DNA of 64,000 nt from Bacteroidia bacterium (GTDB lineage Bacteria > Bacteroidota > Bacteroidia > Chitinophagales > Chitinophagaceae): positions 2,036,806-2,100,805 of the forward strand of contig JAUICZ010000001.1 of the NCBI GenBank assembly GCA_030429205.1. Direction: 5' to 3'. The translations under genes were made by a program, and so were the position numbers. The notes under the pieces were generated by a model that did no database searches, was not told where the DNA came from, and saw only the letters and a program-made list of their open reading frames with translations. Below, piece after piece: positions 51,314-60,800 of this stretch (position 1 is its first letter; every line of letters begins with the position of its first letter).

Positions 51314-53491
51314 TTATAGATTGTTGAGAACGAAATTGGTCATTTTATTGAACAGATGAAGACGTGTATTTCCACCTGATATACCATGATGCTTATCAGG
51401 ATAGTATTCACTTTCAAACTCTTTGTCTGCTTTAATTAAAGCATCAGTAAGCATTACCGCGTTTTGGAAGTGTACATTATCATCAGCAGTACCATGAATT
51501 AATAAGTACTTACCTTTTAAACCTTTTGCCATTTTCTCCGGTGCATTGTTGTCATACCCCGATTGGTTTTCTTGCGGTGTGCGCATATAACGCTCTGTAT
51601 ATATATTGTCGTAGTACCTCCAGTTAGATACCGGTGCTACGGCTATAGCCATCTTGAAAACATCGTTTCCTTTAAACAGGCAAGTACTGCTCATAAAGCC
51701 ACCATAGCTCCATCCCCAAATACCTATTCTGTTTTTATCTACATATGGTAGTTTGCCCAGTTGTTTGGCTACGGCTATATGATCGTTGCTTTCTAAGTTG
51801 CCTAATTGTAAGTATGTTTTTTTCTTGAATTCTTCTCCACGAGATCCGGTGCCTGTTGGGTCTACACAAACAATAATGTATCCCTTTTGTGCCAGCATTT
51901 GGTGCCAGAAGTAATAACCCAGAGGATACCTGTCCATTACCTGCTGAGAGCCCGGACCACTGTATTGATACATTAATACAGGGTATTCTTTGTTTTCGTC
52001 AAAGTTAGGCGGTGTCATCATCCATGCGTTCAGGTCTTCTCCCAAATCGCTTTTGAAGGTTTTAAATTCAACTTTACCCAAAGCATATTTCTCGAGCTTC
52101 AATACAAACTTCAGGTTGTCTTCCAGCGTACGTACTTTTTTGCCTTTGTTGTCTATCAAGTAGTATACAGGCGGTTCGTTGATAGATGAGTGTTGGTCGA
52201 GGAAGTAATTGTAACCCTCGATAGCTGTAATGTTGTGTGTGCCTTTTCCTTGAGTTAATAATGTATGTCCTTTACCATTCCAGTTTACAGAGTACAGTTG
52301 TCTTTCCAGTGGGTTGGGCAGTGCTGCCGTATAGTAAACTTTCTTGCGCTTTTCATCAATACCGATAATGCTAGCTATATCATAATTGCCCGGGGTTAGC
52401 TCTTTAAGGTCTTTGTTCTTCCAGTCCCACGAGAACAGGTGGTTATACCCATACATTTCGCTGGTGAAGATGAAGGAGTGACCATCTTTTAAGAACTTGA
52501 TATTGTCGTTAATGTCTATGTAGTATTTATTCTTTTCTGTGTAGATGATCTCTGTATTGCCATTATCCGCATCGGCCAGTAGCAGGTCCAGGTGGTTTTG
52601 TAACCTGTTCAGTCTGTATATACAAAGCTTATTGGGTGCTGTAGTCCATTTAATACGCGGAATGTAAATATCTGTTTCTTTACCAATGTTTGTGCTTACG
52701 GCTGTATTATTCTCCAGGTTGTGAATGCGTATCTCTATGATAGAATTATCTTCTCCTGCTTTAGGGTATTTGTATGTGTAGTTTTTAGGATACAAACCAT
52801 TGTATATCGGTAGGGTATATTCTTTCACTCTGCTTTCGTCAAAACGGTAGTAAGCAATATGTTTACCATCTGGCGACCATTGGTATGCCTGTGTAAACCC
52901 AAACTCTTCTTCGTATACCCAGTCGCAGTTACCGTTGATGATGTGGTTCCATTTACCATCGTTGGTAATAGCAGTGGTCTTTTTATCGCTCAGGTTGTGG
53001 TAGTACAGGTCGTTGTCTTTTACAAAAGCTACTTTGCTGCCATCGGGAGAGAAAGCTGCATGTAGTATTTTTTCATCGTCTACTTTGGTGATAGCACCGC
53101 TTACCATATCGTATACGTACACTATGTATTTTGCAGAACGACGGTAGATGCTTTCTCTTTTTGTTTTGATGAGTAGTTTCTTTTCATCATCGCTAAAGCT
53201 GTAGCTGCTCAGTCTTATTACCTCGTTATTATACTTTACCTGCTGATTGTTGAAAATGGTTTTCACCCAGCTGCCGCTACTTAAGTTGTAAATGCTGATG
53301 GTTTGTTTACCCTTCTTGGTTTCCAGTTTGGTGTAGTGCAGCCCGTCTTTCATTGCCCTGAAACCCGGTACAGATTTCATACGGAATGTTCCTTTTTTCC
53401 AAACGTCATCTAAGGTGATCTCTTTTTTGCCGTTTTGAGCAAAAGAGGTGGTGCTGAAAATAATAGCGAGGAATAATACTAGAATACGCAT
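51314..53491 (-). CDS. S9 family peptidase (dipeptidyl peptidase IV-like)
   Basis: A 725-residue exported serine peptidase. Signal peptide to about 18 (STTSFAQ), N-terminal beta-propeller (about 40-480) with the substrate Glu pair in CDWVYEEEFGFTQAYQWSPD, and a C-terminal alpha/beta hydrolase domain with Ser in GIWGWSYGGFMS, Asp in IHGTADDNVHFQNA and His in YYPDKHHGISGG. This is the DPP IV set, removing Xaa-Pro or Xaa-Ala dipeptides from peptides in the periplasm. Confidence 0.92.
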   Translation of the reverse strand: MRILVLFLAIIFSTTSFAQNGKKEITLDDVWKKGTFRMKSVPGFRAMKDGLHYTKLETKKGKQTISIYNLSSGSWVKTIFNNQQVKYNNEVIRLSSYSFSDDEKKLLIKTKRESIYRRSAKYIVYVYDMVSGAITKVDDEKILHAAFSPDGSKVAFVKDNDLYYHNLSDKKTTAITNDGKWNHIINGNCDWVYEEEFGFTQAYQWSPDGKHIAYYRFDESRVKEYTLPIYNGLYPKNYTYKYPKAGEDNSIIEIRIHNLENNTAVSTNIGKETDIYIPRIKWTTAPNKLCIYRLNRLQNHLDLLLADADNGNTEIIYTEKNKYYIDINDNIKFLKDGHSFIFTSEMYGYNHLFSWDWKNKDLKELTPGNYDIASIIGIDEKRKKVYYTAALPNPLERQLYSVNWNGKGHTLLTQGKGTHNITAIEGYNYFLDQHSSINEPPVYYLIDNKGKKVRTLEDNLKFVLKLEKYALGKVEFKTFKSDLGEDLNAWMMTPPNFDENKEYPVLMYQYSGPGSQQVMDRYPLGYYFWHQMLAQKGYIIVCVDPTGTGSRGEEFKKKTYLQLGNLESNDHIAVAKQLGKLPYVDKNRIGIWGWSYGGFMSSTCLFKGNDVFKMAIAVAPVSNWRYYDNIYTERYMRTPQENQSGYDNNAPEKMAKGLKGKYLLIHGTADDNVHFQNAVMLTDALIKADKEFESEYYPDKHHGISGGNTRLHLFNKMTNFVLNNL

Positions 53492-53594
53492 ATGATATAT
53501 TTAGAGTGGTATCAAAAATAACATCTTACCTGCATAGGTTAAAATATAATGGCGTTATAATAGGGGGGAATCCCTGCGGTATTTTTAGTCATCA

Positions 53595-53622
53595 AAAAAG
53601 CCCCTGATCGTTCAGAGGCTTT
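53595..53622 (-). terminator. Terminator of clpS
   Basis: AAAGCC with CTGA pairs with TCAG and GGCTTT around TCGT, followed by T residues on the minus strand; 23 bases after the clpS stop. Confidence 0.8.
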
Positions 53623-53644
53623 CTTATGTATGTCTTTATTACTA

Positions 53645-53947
53645 TTAATAGTCTATTGTAGCCTGTATGCCACGGTCGATGAGTGCTTCTGCCTTAGGGC
53701 GTAAGAAGTCGAAACTCCCTTTCTTAACACCGTACTTGCCTTTGTGATGTATGAATAGCGCACACTGTTCTGCCTGCTCTGCACTGTGCTCGCAAATGTC
53801 TACCAGCGATTCTATAACATGGTCGAAAGTGTTCACATTGTCGTTCCAAACAACAAGGTTGTGCATCTCTTCCACCAATATATCCTCATCTGCATCCTCT
53901 TGTGTTTGCCACTGTATACTGTTTTGCATATACTCGTTAATGCTCAT
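53645..53947 (-). CDS. clpS: ClpS, adaptor of the Clp protease
   Basis: A 100-residue adaptor with the ClpS core: LVVWNDNVNTFDHVIESLVD (the N-degron pocket uses the Asn-Asp region), CEHSAEQAEQCALFIHHKGK and YGVKKGSFDFLRPKAEALID. It hands proteins with destabilising N-terminal residues to ClpA/ClpC-ClpP. Short N-terminal extension as usual. The gene is divergent from the methyltransferase at 54090. Confidence 0.9.
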   Translation of the reverse strand: MSINEYMQNSIQWQTQEDADEDILVEEMHNLVVWNDNVNTFDHVIESLVDICEHSAEQAEQCALFIHHKGKYGVKKGSFDFLRPKAEALIDRGIQATIDY

Positions 53948-54047
53948 CTCTATTCTGGGTTTTTGCTTAAATCGGCCGTAAAGTTACGAAAGAGTTGGCA
54001 AACAGAAATAATTAATCTTAATGTTTTTAATAGATTTCTAATACAAC

Positions 54048-54055
54048 TACCTTTG
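54048..54055 (+). promoter_or_regulatory. -7 promoter box of the TrmH-type gene
   Basis: TACCTTTG matches TAnnTTTG; start codon at 54090. A T-run (TGTTTTT) stands about where -33 would be. Confidence 0.5.
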
Positions 54056-54089
54056 CCTGCTTACAATACACACTGTACAAAACTGATAT

Positions 54090-54611
54090 ATGTTTCGTAA
54101 GAAAACAATGGAAGAGCTCAACAGGCTCAGCAACGAAGAGGCACAACAGGCAGATAAACACCCTATTATAGTAATACTGGACGATATACGCAGTATGCAC
54201 AATGTAGGTGCAGCCTTCAGAACATCGGATGCGTTTTTTGTACACAGTTTGTATTTGTGCGGCTATACTCCCCAACCTCCCCACAGGGATATTCATAAAA
54301 CAGCACTGGGTGCTACCGAAACGGTAAATTGGCAACATTTTGAAACCACTTTACAGGCAGTAGAGCAGGCAAAAACTGATGGTTATAAAATTGTAGCCAT
54401 AGAGCAGGCGCACGATAGTATACCCCTGAATGAATACAAATGGGACAGGCAGGAAAAGATAGCCCTGGTATTTGGAAACGAGGTAACAGGCGTTAGCGAC
54501 GAGGTGATGCAAGTAGCAGATGCCTGTATAGAGATACCCCAATACGGTGCTAAACACTCCATTAATATCTCTGTGTGTATGGGTGTAGTGCTTTGGGAGC
54601 TGGTAAGGTAG
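54090..54611 (+). CDS. TrmH family RNA 2'-O-methyltransferase
   Basis: A 173-residue SPOUT methyltransferase without the N-terminal extra domain of RlmB. The three motifs are ILDDIRSMHNVGAAFRTSDA (near 30), ALVFGNEVTGVSDEVM and IEIPQYGAKHSINISVCMGV. It methylates a ribose in tRNA or rRNA; the size fits TrmH/TrmL-like enzymes. The target cannot be told. Second SPOUT gene of the window besides the one at 2922. Confidence 0.88.
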   Translation: MFRKKTMEELNRLSNEEAQQADKHPIIVILDDIRSMHNVGAAFRTSDAFFVHSLYLCGYTPQPPHRDIHKTALGATETVNWQHFETTLQAVEQAKTDGYKIVAIEQAHDSIPLNEYKWDRQEKIALVFGNEVTGVSDEVMQVADACIEIPQYGAKHSINISVCMGVVLWELVR

Positions 54612-54616
54612 TAAGT

Positions 54617-55705
54617 CTACTTCTTAAACCTGAAGGCTAAAGAACCGGTAACTACATAGTTGTCGTTATAACCTGCGGCAGAGTCACGTCTTCTAAACAA
54701 TGGATTAGCATTAGCATAACCCTTTGCTTCTACACGCCATAGTATGTTTTTAGTAACCCATCTGTCGTACCCCAGGCTGTATGCCCATAGGTAGTAACCA
54801 CCGTTGATAGGTACGTTAGCATTAGCAGGCATAATATTCAGGTAGGGGTCGTTAAAGTATTCTCCGCGTGCTGTAATTGCCGATTGGCGAGAAGGCTTTA
54901 CTGTAAATATCAAAGATGTACCCATCCACTCTTCAAGGTCGTTTGCGGCATTTTCCTGCAAGCCGGCATCTAGTGTGTATGATATAGATATGCGTTTGCT
55001 TAACTGTGCAATAGCATAGAAGTCTGCAAAATATCTTGCCTTGTTTGTACCGTTAGATGGTGCACCTACGTAAGTACTTAAGTTAAGAGTTAGCTTGTCT
55101 GTTGGCTTATACATAAGCTGTAACCCGCCGCCCGGCATATAGCTGTTGTTGGGTCTGTAAATACGTTGCCATCCGTTTAAATGTAGTAGTGCTATGTACC
55201 ATTTCTGGTTGATGGTAGTATAACTCAGACGTATACCAGCCTCGTAGTAAGGAGAACCCTCTGCCGTTAAGCTACGGGTAAGTGTAGGGCAATCCATACT
55301 GATGGCACCCTCTGGCCCTATGTGCGATTCAAATACACCTGCATCGAACCACAGTTCTCTTTTCTTAGTGATTTTAATACCTGCATTGGCTTCGTAAATA
55401 TTTCTGGCTACGCCGGGCTCTGCCGCTAAATTAGCATTGGCATATGTGCCCGCCATGATGCCTACATTGGCACGCACACGATCTTTTCTGTATTGTGCGC
55501 GTAGCATAGCAAGGTTTACATTCACCTCGTTGTGCCTGTTGTGAGAGTATACAAACCTTGGTCGGTTATTACTTCTGGGGCTGCCAAAATCAAAACCATA
55601 ATACATTTCTCCATAGCCTTCGAAAGTGAAGGTTTTTTGCTGACGTTGTGCAAAGGTGCTTACTGTTAGTAGTAATAATACGGCTGTTGCAATGTATTTA
55701 ATCAT
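54617..55705 (-). CDS. Outer-membrane beta-barrel protein (porin-like)
   Basis: A 362-residue outer-membrane protein: signal peptide to about 19 (LTVSTFAQ), then amphipathic strands rich in Tyr and Arg (GYGEMYYGFDFGSPRSNNRP, LWFDAGVFESHIGPEGAIS, PYYEAGIRLSYTTINQKWYI) ending in the outer-membrane signature ...VTGSLAFRFKK. It resembles the BBP2-type putative porins. Cargo unknown. Convergent with the methyltransferase gene, 5 bases apart. Confidence 0.82.
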   Translation of the reverse strand: MIKYIATAVLLLLTVSTFAQRQQKTFTFEGYGEMYYGFDFGSPRSNNRPRFVYSHNRHNEVNVNLAMLRAQYRKDRVRANVGIMAGTYANANLAAEPGVARNIYEANAGIKITKKRELWFDAGVFESHIGPEGAISMDCPTLTRSLTAEGSPYYEAGIRLSYTTINQKWYIALLHLNGWQRIYRPNNSYMPGGGLQLMYKPTDKLTLNLSTYVGAPSNGTNKARYFADFYAIAQLSKRISISYTLDAGLQENAANDLEEWMGTSLIFTVKPSRQSAITARGEYFNDPYLNIMPANANVPINGGYYLWAYSLGYDRWVTKNILWRVEAKGYANANPLFRRRDSAAGYNDNYVVTGSLAFRFKK

Positions 55706-55772
55706 ACTATAAAATTAATATCTTCTGTTTAGCATACAAGTTTTCTAGATTTATACCCTAAACAGAATAACT

Positions 55773-56624
55773 ATGCGTTGGAAAGGCAGACAAGCAAGCA
55801 GAAACGTAGAAGACCGCCGTGGTAACAGAGGAGGAAAGGTTGTTGGCGGTGGTATTGGTGTGTTGGTAATAGCTGTTATTGTATATTTTATGGGGGGCGA
55901 CCCTACAGAGGTGTTGCAGCAGGCAGGTAATGTATCTACACAACAAACTACGGATTATCAACCTACTGCAGCAGAGAACGAAGCAGCAGAGTTTGTAAAA
56001 GTGGTATTAAGAGAAACCGAAGTGTATTGGCAAAAGGAGTTCCAACGCAGTGGGTTTGGTACTTATCATGAGCCGACACTGGTATTGTTTATAGGAAGTA
56101 CACAAACAGCATGCGGACAAGGGGCTGCAGCTACAGGACCTTTCTACTGTCCTTTAGATAAGAAGATATACATAGACCTGAGCTTTTACGATATGTTGCA
56201 CAACAGGTTTGGTGCACCAGGCGACTTTGCTATGGCGTATGTGGTAGCGCACGAGGTGGGGCATCATGTACAAACACTACTGGGTATATCAGAGAAAGTT
56301 AGAGCATTGAAACAAAGAGGAACACAGGTAGAAGCCAATAAGCTATCTGTAATGCAAGAGTTGCAAGCTGATTTCTTTGCGGGACTTTGGGCACACTATG
56401 CCGATCGTTTTGAAGGCATACTGGATGATGGTGATATTGAAGAAGCACTAAATGCTGCTAATGCCATTGGCGATGACAGACTGCAAAGAGAGCATGGCAG
56501 CGGCAGGGTAGTACCCGATGCATTTACACACGGTACATCTGAACAGCGTATGCGCTGGTTTAAAAAAGGATATACTACGGGAGATATAGGGCAGGGAGAT
56601 ACTTTTGGGGCTACTCGCTTATAG
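55773..56624 (+). CDS. ypfJ: Neutral zinc metallopeptidase (YpfJ/KPN_02809 family)
   Basis: A 283-residue membrane-anchored protein: MRWKGRQASRNVEDRRGNRG start typical of the family, one membrane helix near 29-47, the zinc motif VVAHEVGHHVQTLLG near residue 164-178 and the downstream LQADFFAGLWAHYAD with the third ligand. Its physiological role is unknown. The end overlaps the convergent DASS transporter gene by 6 bases. Confidence 0.92.
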   Translation: MRWKGRQASRNVEDRRGNRGGKVVGGGIGVLVIAVIVYFMGGDPTEVLQQAGNVSTQQTTDYQPTAAENEAAEFVKVVLRETEVYWQKEFQRSGFGTYHEPTLVLFIGSTQTACGQGAAATGPFYCPLDKKIYIDLSFYDMLHNRFGAPGDFAMAYVVAHEVGHHVQTLLGISEKVRALKQRGTQVEANKLSVMQELQADFFAGLWAHYADRFEGILDDGDIEEALNAANAIGDDRLQREHGSGRVVPDAFTHGTSEQRMRWFKKGYTTGDIGQGDTFGATRL

Positions 56625-58073
56625 ATCTATCTTAGCCAGGTGAACCAAGTGTGGTAACAAGTATGCACAAAATGCTGTAATGAGAATGGCGGATACAATG
56701 TTCATCACTAACCCTGTAGACGTCATGTGTTTTAGTTTTAGCTGACCACTGGCAAACACAATAGCATTGGGTGGTGTACCCATCGGCATCATACTGGCGC
56801 AACTGGCTCCTAAGGTCATAGCAATACCTACAGGTAGTGGGTCTATATGCATGGCCTCTGCCATACCCGTAATAACAGGGGCAAACACTATTACCTGCGC
56901 TACATTACTCATAAACTCGCTGATGAATATCGAGATGACTGTTACTGCAAATATGAGTATGATACCGCCCGATGCAAAACCTGCCGTCCATTGCCCGATG
57001 CTTTCTATAATACCCACCTTCTGCAACTGACCTGCCAGGCAAATACCACCACCAAAGAGTATCAGTATACCCCATGCCATTTTCTTAGTATCGCTCCATG
57101 CTAATAATGGCTTATGCTGTTCTGCTTTACCTGCGGGAACAAGAAACATCATCAACCCGCCTATCATAGCAATAATAGGGTCGGTGAGTTTGAAGGAGGT
57201 TTGCCAATCGTTGATGAACCCTTTGAAGATCCATAAGAAAGCAGTGCATACAAAAATGAACAACACTCTTTTTTCTGATGTACGTAGTTTGCCCAAAGCG
57301 ATGAGCTCTTTACCGATCATCTGCTTTGCCTCTTTACTGTCTTTAATATTATTGGGGTAGAGTACTCTGGTCATCAACAAGTATAAAGACCCCAACAGTA
57401 TGAGTGATAGCGGAAGGCATAGTTTCATCCAGTCGGCAAACTGTATGGTAGTGCCGCTGTGTTTTTCTAAAAATGCAGTGTAGGCTACATTGGGTGGTGT
57501 ACCCACTATGGTAGCGATACCACCAAAGTTGCTGGAGTAGGCAATGCCTAACAACAGGCACACATTCAGGTTTTTTAAATTACCCTCGCTGGTGTTCGAT
57601 TCCATTACGCTGATGACACTTAGCGCGATGGGGTACATCATCATAGTAGTGGCGGTATTACTGATCCACATACTGAGCAACCCCGATGAGATGATAAAGC
57701 CCAGTACAATTCTGTTGCCACTAGTACCTGTGTATTTAATAATGGTGAGTGCACCACGTTTATGCAGCTCCCACTTTTCTATGGCCAGTGCTATGAGGAA
57801 ACCACCCATGAAGAGGTAGATGATGGGGTTGGCGTAAGACGGTGCCAGCTCTCGCATATCAGCCACATTCATCAGCGGGAAGAGTATGAGCGGGAACAGT
57901 GCCACCACCGGCATGGGCAAAGCCTCGGTTACCCACCATGCGATCATTAGTATGGCAACTGCCAATACCTTATTGGCATCCTCGTTTAAGCCAAACGGAT
58001 TAATAAAGAGCATGCAACAAAACAGAATGAGCCCTGTTACAATGTATATGATGCGGTTAGTATTCTTAGGCAT
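56619..58073 (-). CDS. DASS family sodium:anion symporter (SLC13-like)
   Basis: About 484 residues with 11-12 helices and the two SLC13 sodium/substrate loops, ISNTATTMMMYPIALSVISV and FMSNVAQVIVFAPVITGMAE, each an SNT/SNV motif. GTPPNVAYTAFLEKH and MPMGTPPNAIVFASG also fit. Probable substrates are dicarboxylates, citrate or sulfate, which cannot be separated by eye. The ATG at 58073 is preferred over one 10 codons upstream, because it starts directly before the first helix. Confidence 0.9.
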   Translation of the reverse strand: MPKNTNRIIYIVTGLILFCCMLFINPFGLNEDANKVLAVAILMIAWWVTEALPMPVVALFPLILFPLMNVADMRELAPSYANPIIYLFMGGFLIALAIEKWELHKRGALTIIKYTGTSGNRIVLGFIISSGLLSMWISNTATTMMMYPIALSVISVMESNTSEGNLKNLNVCLLLGIAYSSNFGGIATIVGTPPNVAYTAFLEKHSGTTIQFADWMKLCLPLSLILLGSLYLLMTRVLYPNNIKDSKEAKQMIGKELIALGKLRTSEKRVLFIFVCTAFLWIFKGFINDWQTSFKLTDPIIAMIGGLMMFLVPAGKAEQHKPLLAWSDTKKMAWGILILFGGGICLAGQLQKVGIIESIGQWTAGFASGGIILIFAVTVISIFISEFMSNVAQVIVFAPVITGMAEAMHIDPLPVGIAMTLGASCASMMPMGTPPNAIVFASGQLKLKHMTSTGLVMNIVSAILITAFCAYLLPHLVHLAKIDL

Positions 58074-58131
58074 GGTTGATGATCTAAGTATCAAGATAAG
58101 CAACCACTTTGTAATATTAGAATGAGTGTAC

Positions 58132-58656
58132 TTACATCACCCGGTTGATGGCTTGCACTTCTGCATCTGCCAGATCTACAATGGCATATATGGTGACGTT
58201 GTTGATGAGCATTTCATCTAGTGTGTTTACCAGATCTTGATACTGCGAAGAGCTGTCGGGCTTGATGAGTACCTGTATTTTACGGGCATTGTTTGAGTAG
58301 CTGTCGGGCAACCGTTTCAGGTTGCTTTGCTTTTGTGTGATGATACCCCTTAACTGATGTATGGGTATTACCTCTATCGCTACATCGTTTGTAAAAGCAC
58401 CATGATAATATGCTACCCTGTGTTTGCTGACAGGTATGATGGTGAGCGTGCTGGTATCTATAAACTTAGTGGGCGACTCTACAGGTTGTGGCTGATAGGG
58501 CATGTTGATGACCAGCCTTTTGCCTTTAGATAATGTGGTGGTGAGCATAAAGAAAGTTATGAGCAAAAAGCCCAGGTCTACCATTGGGGTAAGGTCTACC
58601 CGCGGGGCAATGTTCCTTCTTCTGCTGTTTCTGTCTTTGGTTTGTATCTCTGCCAT
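58132..58656 (-). CDS. exbD: ExbD/TolR family protein
   Basis: A 174-residue protein with one N-terminal helix (APRVDLTPMVDLGFLLITFF, Asp at the ion-binding place) and a periplasmic domain. ExbD/TolR proteins work with an ExbB/TolQ channel to power TonB or Tol. Here it is on its own, without exbB next to it, as is seen for extra ExbD copies in Bacteroidota. The C-terminal periplasmic part (VLIKPDSSSQYQDLVNTLDE) is standard. Confidence 0.9.
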   Translation of the reverse strand: MAEIQTKDRNSRRRNIAPRVDLTPMVDLGFLLITFFMLTTTLSKGKRLVINMPYQPQPVESPTKFIDTSTLTIIPVSKHRVAYYHGAFTNDVAIEVIPIHQLRGIITQKQSNLKRLPDSYSNNARKIQVLIKPDSSSQYQDLVNTLDEMLINNVTIYAIVDLADAEVQAINRVM

Positions 58657-58737
58657 GGTTGTTGGTTTATTAGTAAGACCATGGGTTGTGTTTTTTCCAT
58701 AACACTACAATACATCATTTCGAATGATAGAAACACC

Positions 58738-58814
58738 TGTCACCCTGAACTTGATTCAGGGTCTCGAGAAACACATTGCAAAACGCGAGATGCTGAATCA
58801 AGTTCAGCATGACA
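58738..58814. repeat. Nested palindromic repeat beside the GIY-YIG gene
   Basis: Two 29-base arms (58738-58766 and 58786-58814) form an inverted repeat with small differences; each arm is also a small palindrome on its own (CCCTGAA..TTCAGGG and GCTGAA..TTCAGC). The arms begin TGTCA and end CTCG. The unit lies 38 bases upstream of the GIY-YIG gene. A related element with the same ends lies at 62931-63009. Confidence 0.85.
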
Positions 58815-58851
58815 AAAAATAAAGGGATATGAGAAATAAGTATATTGAACT

Positions 58852-59136
58852 ATGAACAATTACTCTGTTTACATCATGACCAATCCTGACAATAATGTAT
58901 TATATATAGGTGTTACCAATGATTTGGAACGTAGAGTTTGGGAACATAAAAATGGTGAAGGGAGTGAGTTTACTAATAAATACAAGTGTTCAAAACTAGT
59001 CTACTATGAAGATTATAATAACATCAAAACAGCTATTAACAGAGAAAAGAATCTAAAGGACTGGAAACGTAAATGGAAGTATGACCTAATTATAGAAAAC
59101 AATCCACAAATGAATGATTTGTCCTTAGAATGGTAA
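58852..59136 (+). CDS. GIY-YIG single-domain nuclease family protein
   Basis: 94 residues, a stand-alone GIY-YIG domain of the UPF0213/YhbQ type. The two tyrosine strands are NYSVYIMTNPDNNVLYIGVT and the Arg/His helix is NDLERRVWEHKNGEGSEFTN; the metal-binding Glu is in NREKNLKDWKRKW. Such small proteins are multicopy in Bacteroidota genomes and often lie beside palindromic repeats as here. Function unknown; a DNA structure-specific nuclease is inferred. Confidence 0.88.
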   Translation: MNNYSVYIMTNPDNNVLYIGVTNDLERRVWEHKNGEGSEFTNKYKCSKLVYYEDYNNIKTAINREKNLKDWKRKWKYDLIIENNPQMNDLSLEW

Positions 59137-59205
59137 TCCGACATTATCCTGTAAGCTATGCCCGGTATGACGAATAATAAATGAACAGTAAAATTTAAGC
59201 CTCTA

Positions 59206-59598
59206 TCACTTTTGCAGGATGAGTTCCTTCACCGTCCAGCTGCGTTCTTTCAGGTGTTTGGGATATTCTTCTGCCTTCAGGTACAGCAGTGGTAGGTCTA
59301 GCCTTTGCAGGTTTGCTCCCTTTAGTTTGTAATGGTCTCTGCGTTTTCTGCTGCGTTCTTCGCCCAATACATTCATCACCATGTATAGGTATATAATATC
59401 GCGCTCAATAATATAAGTGCCGTTGAAGAGCCTGCCACCCATAACGGTGTTGTTCCGTTCCTCCCAGGTGCCGTCTTCTCTTAACAGCAATTCTATGGGG
59501 CCACCCATGGGTACATCGGCAAAGTAAAACAAACCACTTATTTGTGCAGAGGCTGTAGTGGCAAAGCATATCGCCAGTAGGATCATCAGGTGTTTCAT
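59206..59598 (-). CDS. Small secreted protein of unknown function
   Basis: 130 residues with a signal peptide (MKHLMILLAICFATTASAQ) and a beta-rich domain whose central signature (ELLLREDGTWEERNN ... LFNGTYIIERDIIYL) is shared in outline with the protein at 62098 (KLIFKKNGTYSYIF ... SVNGTYIQKGDSIVL). The two probably belong to one lipocalin-like family, which is an inference. No catalytic motif is visible. It lies at the left end of the repeat-rich region. Confidence 0.7.
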   Translation of the reverse strand: MKHLMILLAICFATTASAQISGLFYFADVPMGGPIELLLREDGTWEERNNTVMGGRLFNGTYIIERDIIYLYMVMNVLGEERSRKRRDHYKLKGANLQRLDLPLLYLKAEEYPKHLKERSWTVKELILQK

Positions 59599-59729
59599 AT
59601 CTATTAAAGATACAATATCTGAGCAGGATTTACAGATGCTGTTTTGTTTTATTATAATTGTATTTTTGTTATTGATATAATTGTTGTATTATTGTGGTGT
59701 AAAAATAATCACTGATAAACAATATCACC

Positions 59730-60800
59730 ATGACAGAAGAAGAAAAACGACAACTCGAAGAACTCTACAACCGCAATCCCAAAGCCCGTATACTGGCACA
59801 GAAAATGCGTGAAGAACACATACGCCTGTGGCATCCGCCGCAAAACGGCAAGATGGGCATCTTTACCGTAAAAAGCGGTAACGAGTGGTTGAAAGACGCA
59901 TCGCAACTGACCATACCCAAAATGCTGTTTGATGAGTTTTGGTACGAAGATGAGGTGTGCATACTCTTTGCCGACACCAACACGGGCAAAAGCATACTGG
60001 CAGTACAAATAGCCGAAAGCATCAGCAGTGGTGTACCCATACCGGGTTTTAGATTGCAGGCAAAGGCACAGCCGGTAGTGTACTTTGATTTTGAGCTGAG
60101 CGAGAAACAGTTTGAGCGCCGCTATAGTGCCGATTTTAAAGATCACTATGTTTTTCATGAGAACTTTTACCGTGCAGAGATTGATGTGGATGAAGAAACG
60201 CCCGACAAGTACCCCACTTTTGAAGATTACCTGCAGGCGTCTATAGAGTCGATGTTGAAGGATACCGAAACCCGAATACTGGTGATAGACAACATCACCT
60301 ACCTGAAGCACGATAACGAGCGCGCTAAAGATGCACTACCGCTGATGAAACAACTGAAGCGCATTAAAAAACAATACGACGCCAGCATACTGGTACTGGC
60401 ACACACCCCCAAGCGAGACATGACCAAACCCATGACCCGCAACGACCTGCAGGGCAGTAAAATGCTCATCAGCATATGCGACAGTAGCTTTTGCATTGGC
60501 GAGAGTACACAGGCACAGGGCCTGCGCTACCTGAAGCAGATAAAGATGCGCGCCAGCGAGGGTATATACCACACCGATAATGTAGCCCTGTGCACCATAG
60601 AAAAGCCACACAACTTTCTGCAATTCTCTTTTGTGAGCTTTGGTACAGAACGGGAGCATTTGAAGGAACGTAGTGAAATGGACAAATCTGAAAGAGACGA
60701 AATGATTTGGCAGTTGAAAGAGGAGGGGCTAAGCCAGCAAAAGATAGCAGACAAATTAGGTATTGGTGCAGGCACAGTAAACCGGGTACTGAACTCTTAG
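59730..60800 (+). CDS. RecA-fold AAA ATPase with C-terminal helix-turn-helix (RepA-like)
   Basis: A 356-residue ATPase. An N-terminal segment (RNPKARILAQKMREEHIRLW) precedes a RecA-like core: Walker A ILFADTNTGKSILAVQIAES (first Gly replaced by Ala), VVYFDFELSEKQFERR, Walker B TRILVIDNITYL and ILVLAHTPKRD. The C-terminus carries a helix-turn-helix (EEGLSQQKIADKLGIGAGTV). This family (AAA_25-type) contains replication helicases of plasmids and integrated elements, and it lies near a Toprim gene. The codon usage is more GC-rich than in the flanking AT-rich orphan gene. Confidence 0.82.
   Translation: MTEEEKRQLEELYNRNPKARILAQKMREEHIRLWHPPQNGKMGIFTVKSGNEWLKDASQLTIPKMLFDEFWYEDEVCILFADTNTGKSILAVQIAESISSGVPIPGFRLQAKAQPVVYFDFELSEKQFERRYSADFKDHYVFHENFYRAEIDVDEETPDKYPTFEDYLQASIESMLKDTETRILVIDNITYLKHDNERAKDALPLMKQLKRIKKQYDASILVLAHTPKRDMTKPMTRNDLQGSKMLISICDSSFCIGESTQAQGLRYLKQIKMRASEGIYHTDNVALCTIEKPHNFLQFSFVSFGTEREHLKERSEMDKSERDEMIWQLKEEGLSQQKIADKLGIGAGTVNRVLNS

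Noticed and set aside
55773-58103. The 6-base overlap between the zinc peptidase and the DASS transporter genes as a sign of a fusion or frameshift
   Set aside because: The genes are convergent and both have complete, normal C-termini.
58852-59136. GIY-YIG gene as a homing endonuclease with an intron
   Set aside because: The domain is stand-alone and no split host gene or intron is seen near it.
59709-60311. A 200-codon minus-strand reading frame over the ATPase gene
   Set aside because: It is a shadow of the ATPase frame, which has Walker motifs; the antisense product has no recognisable domain.
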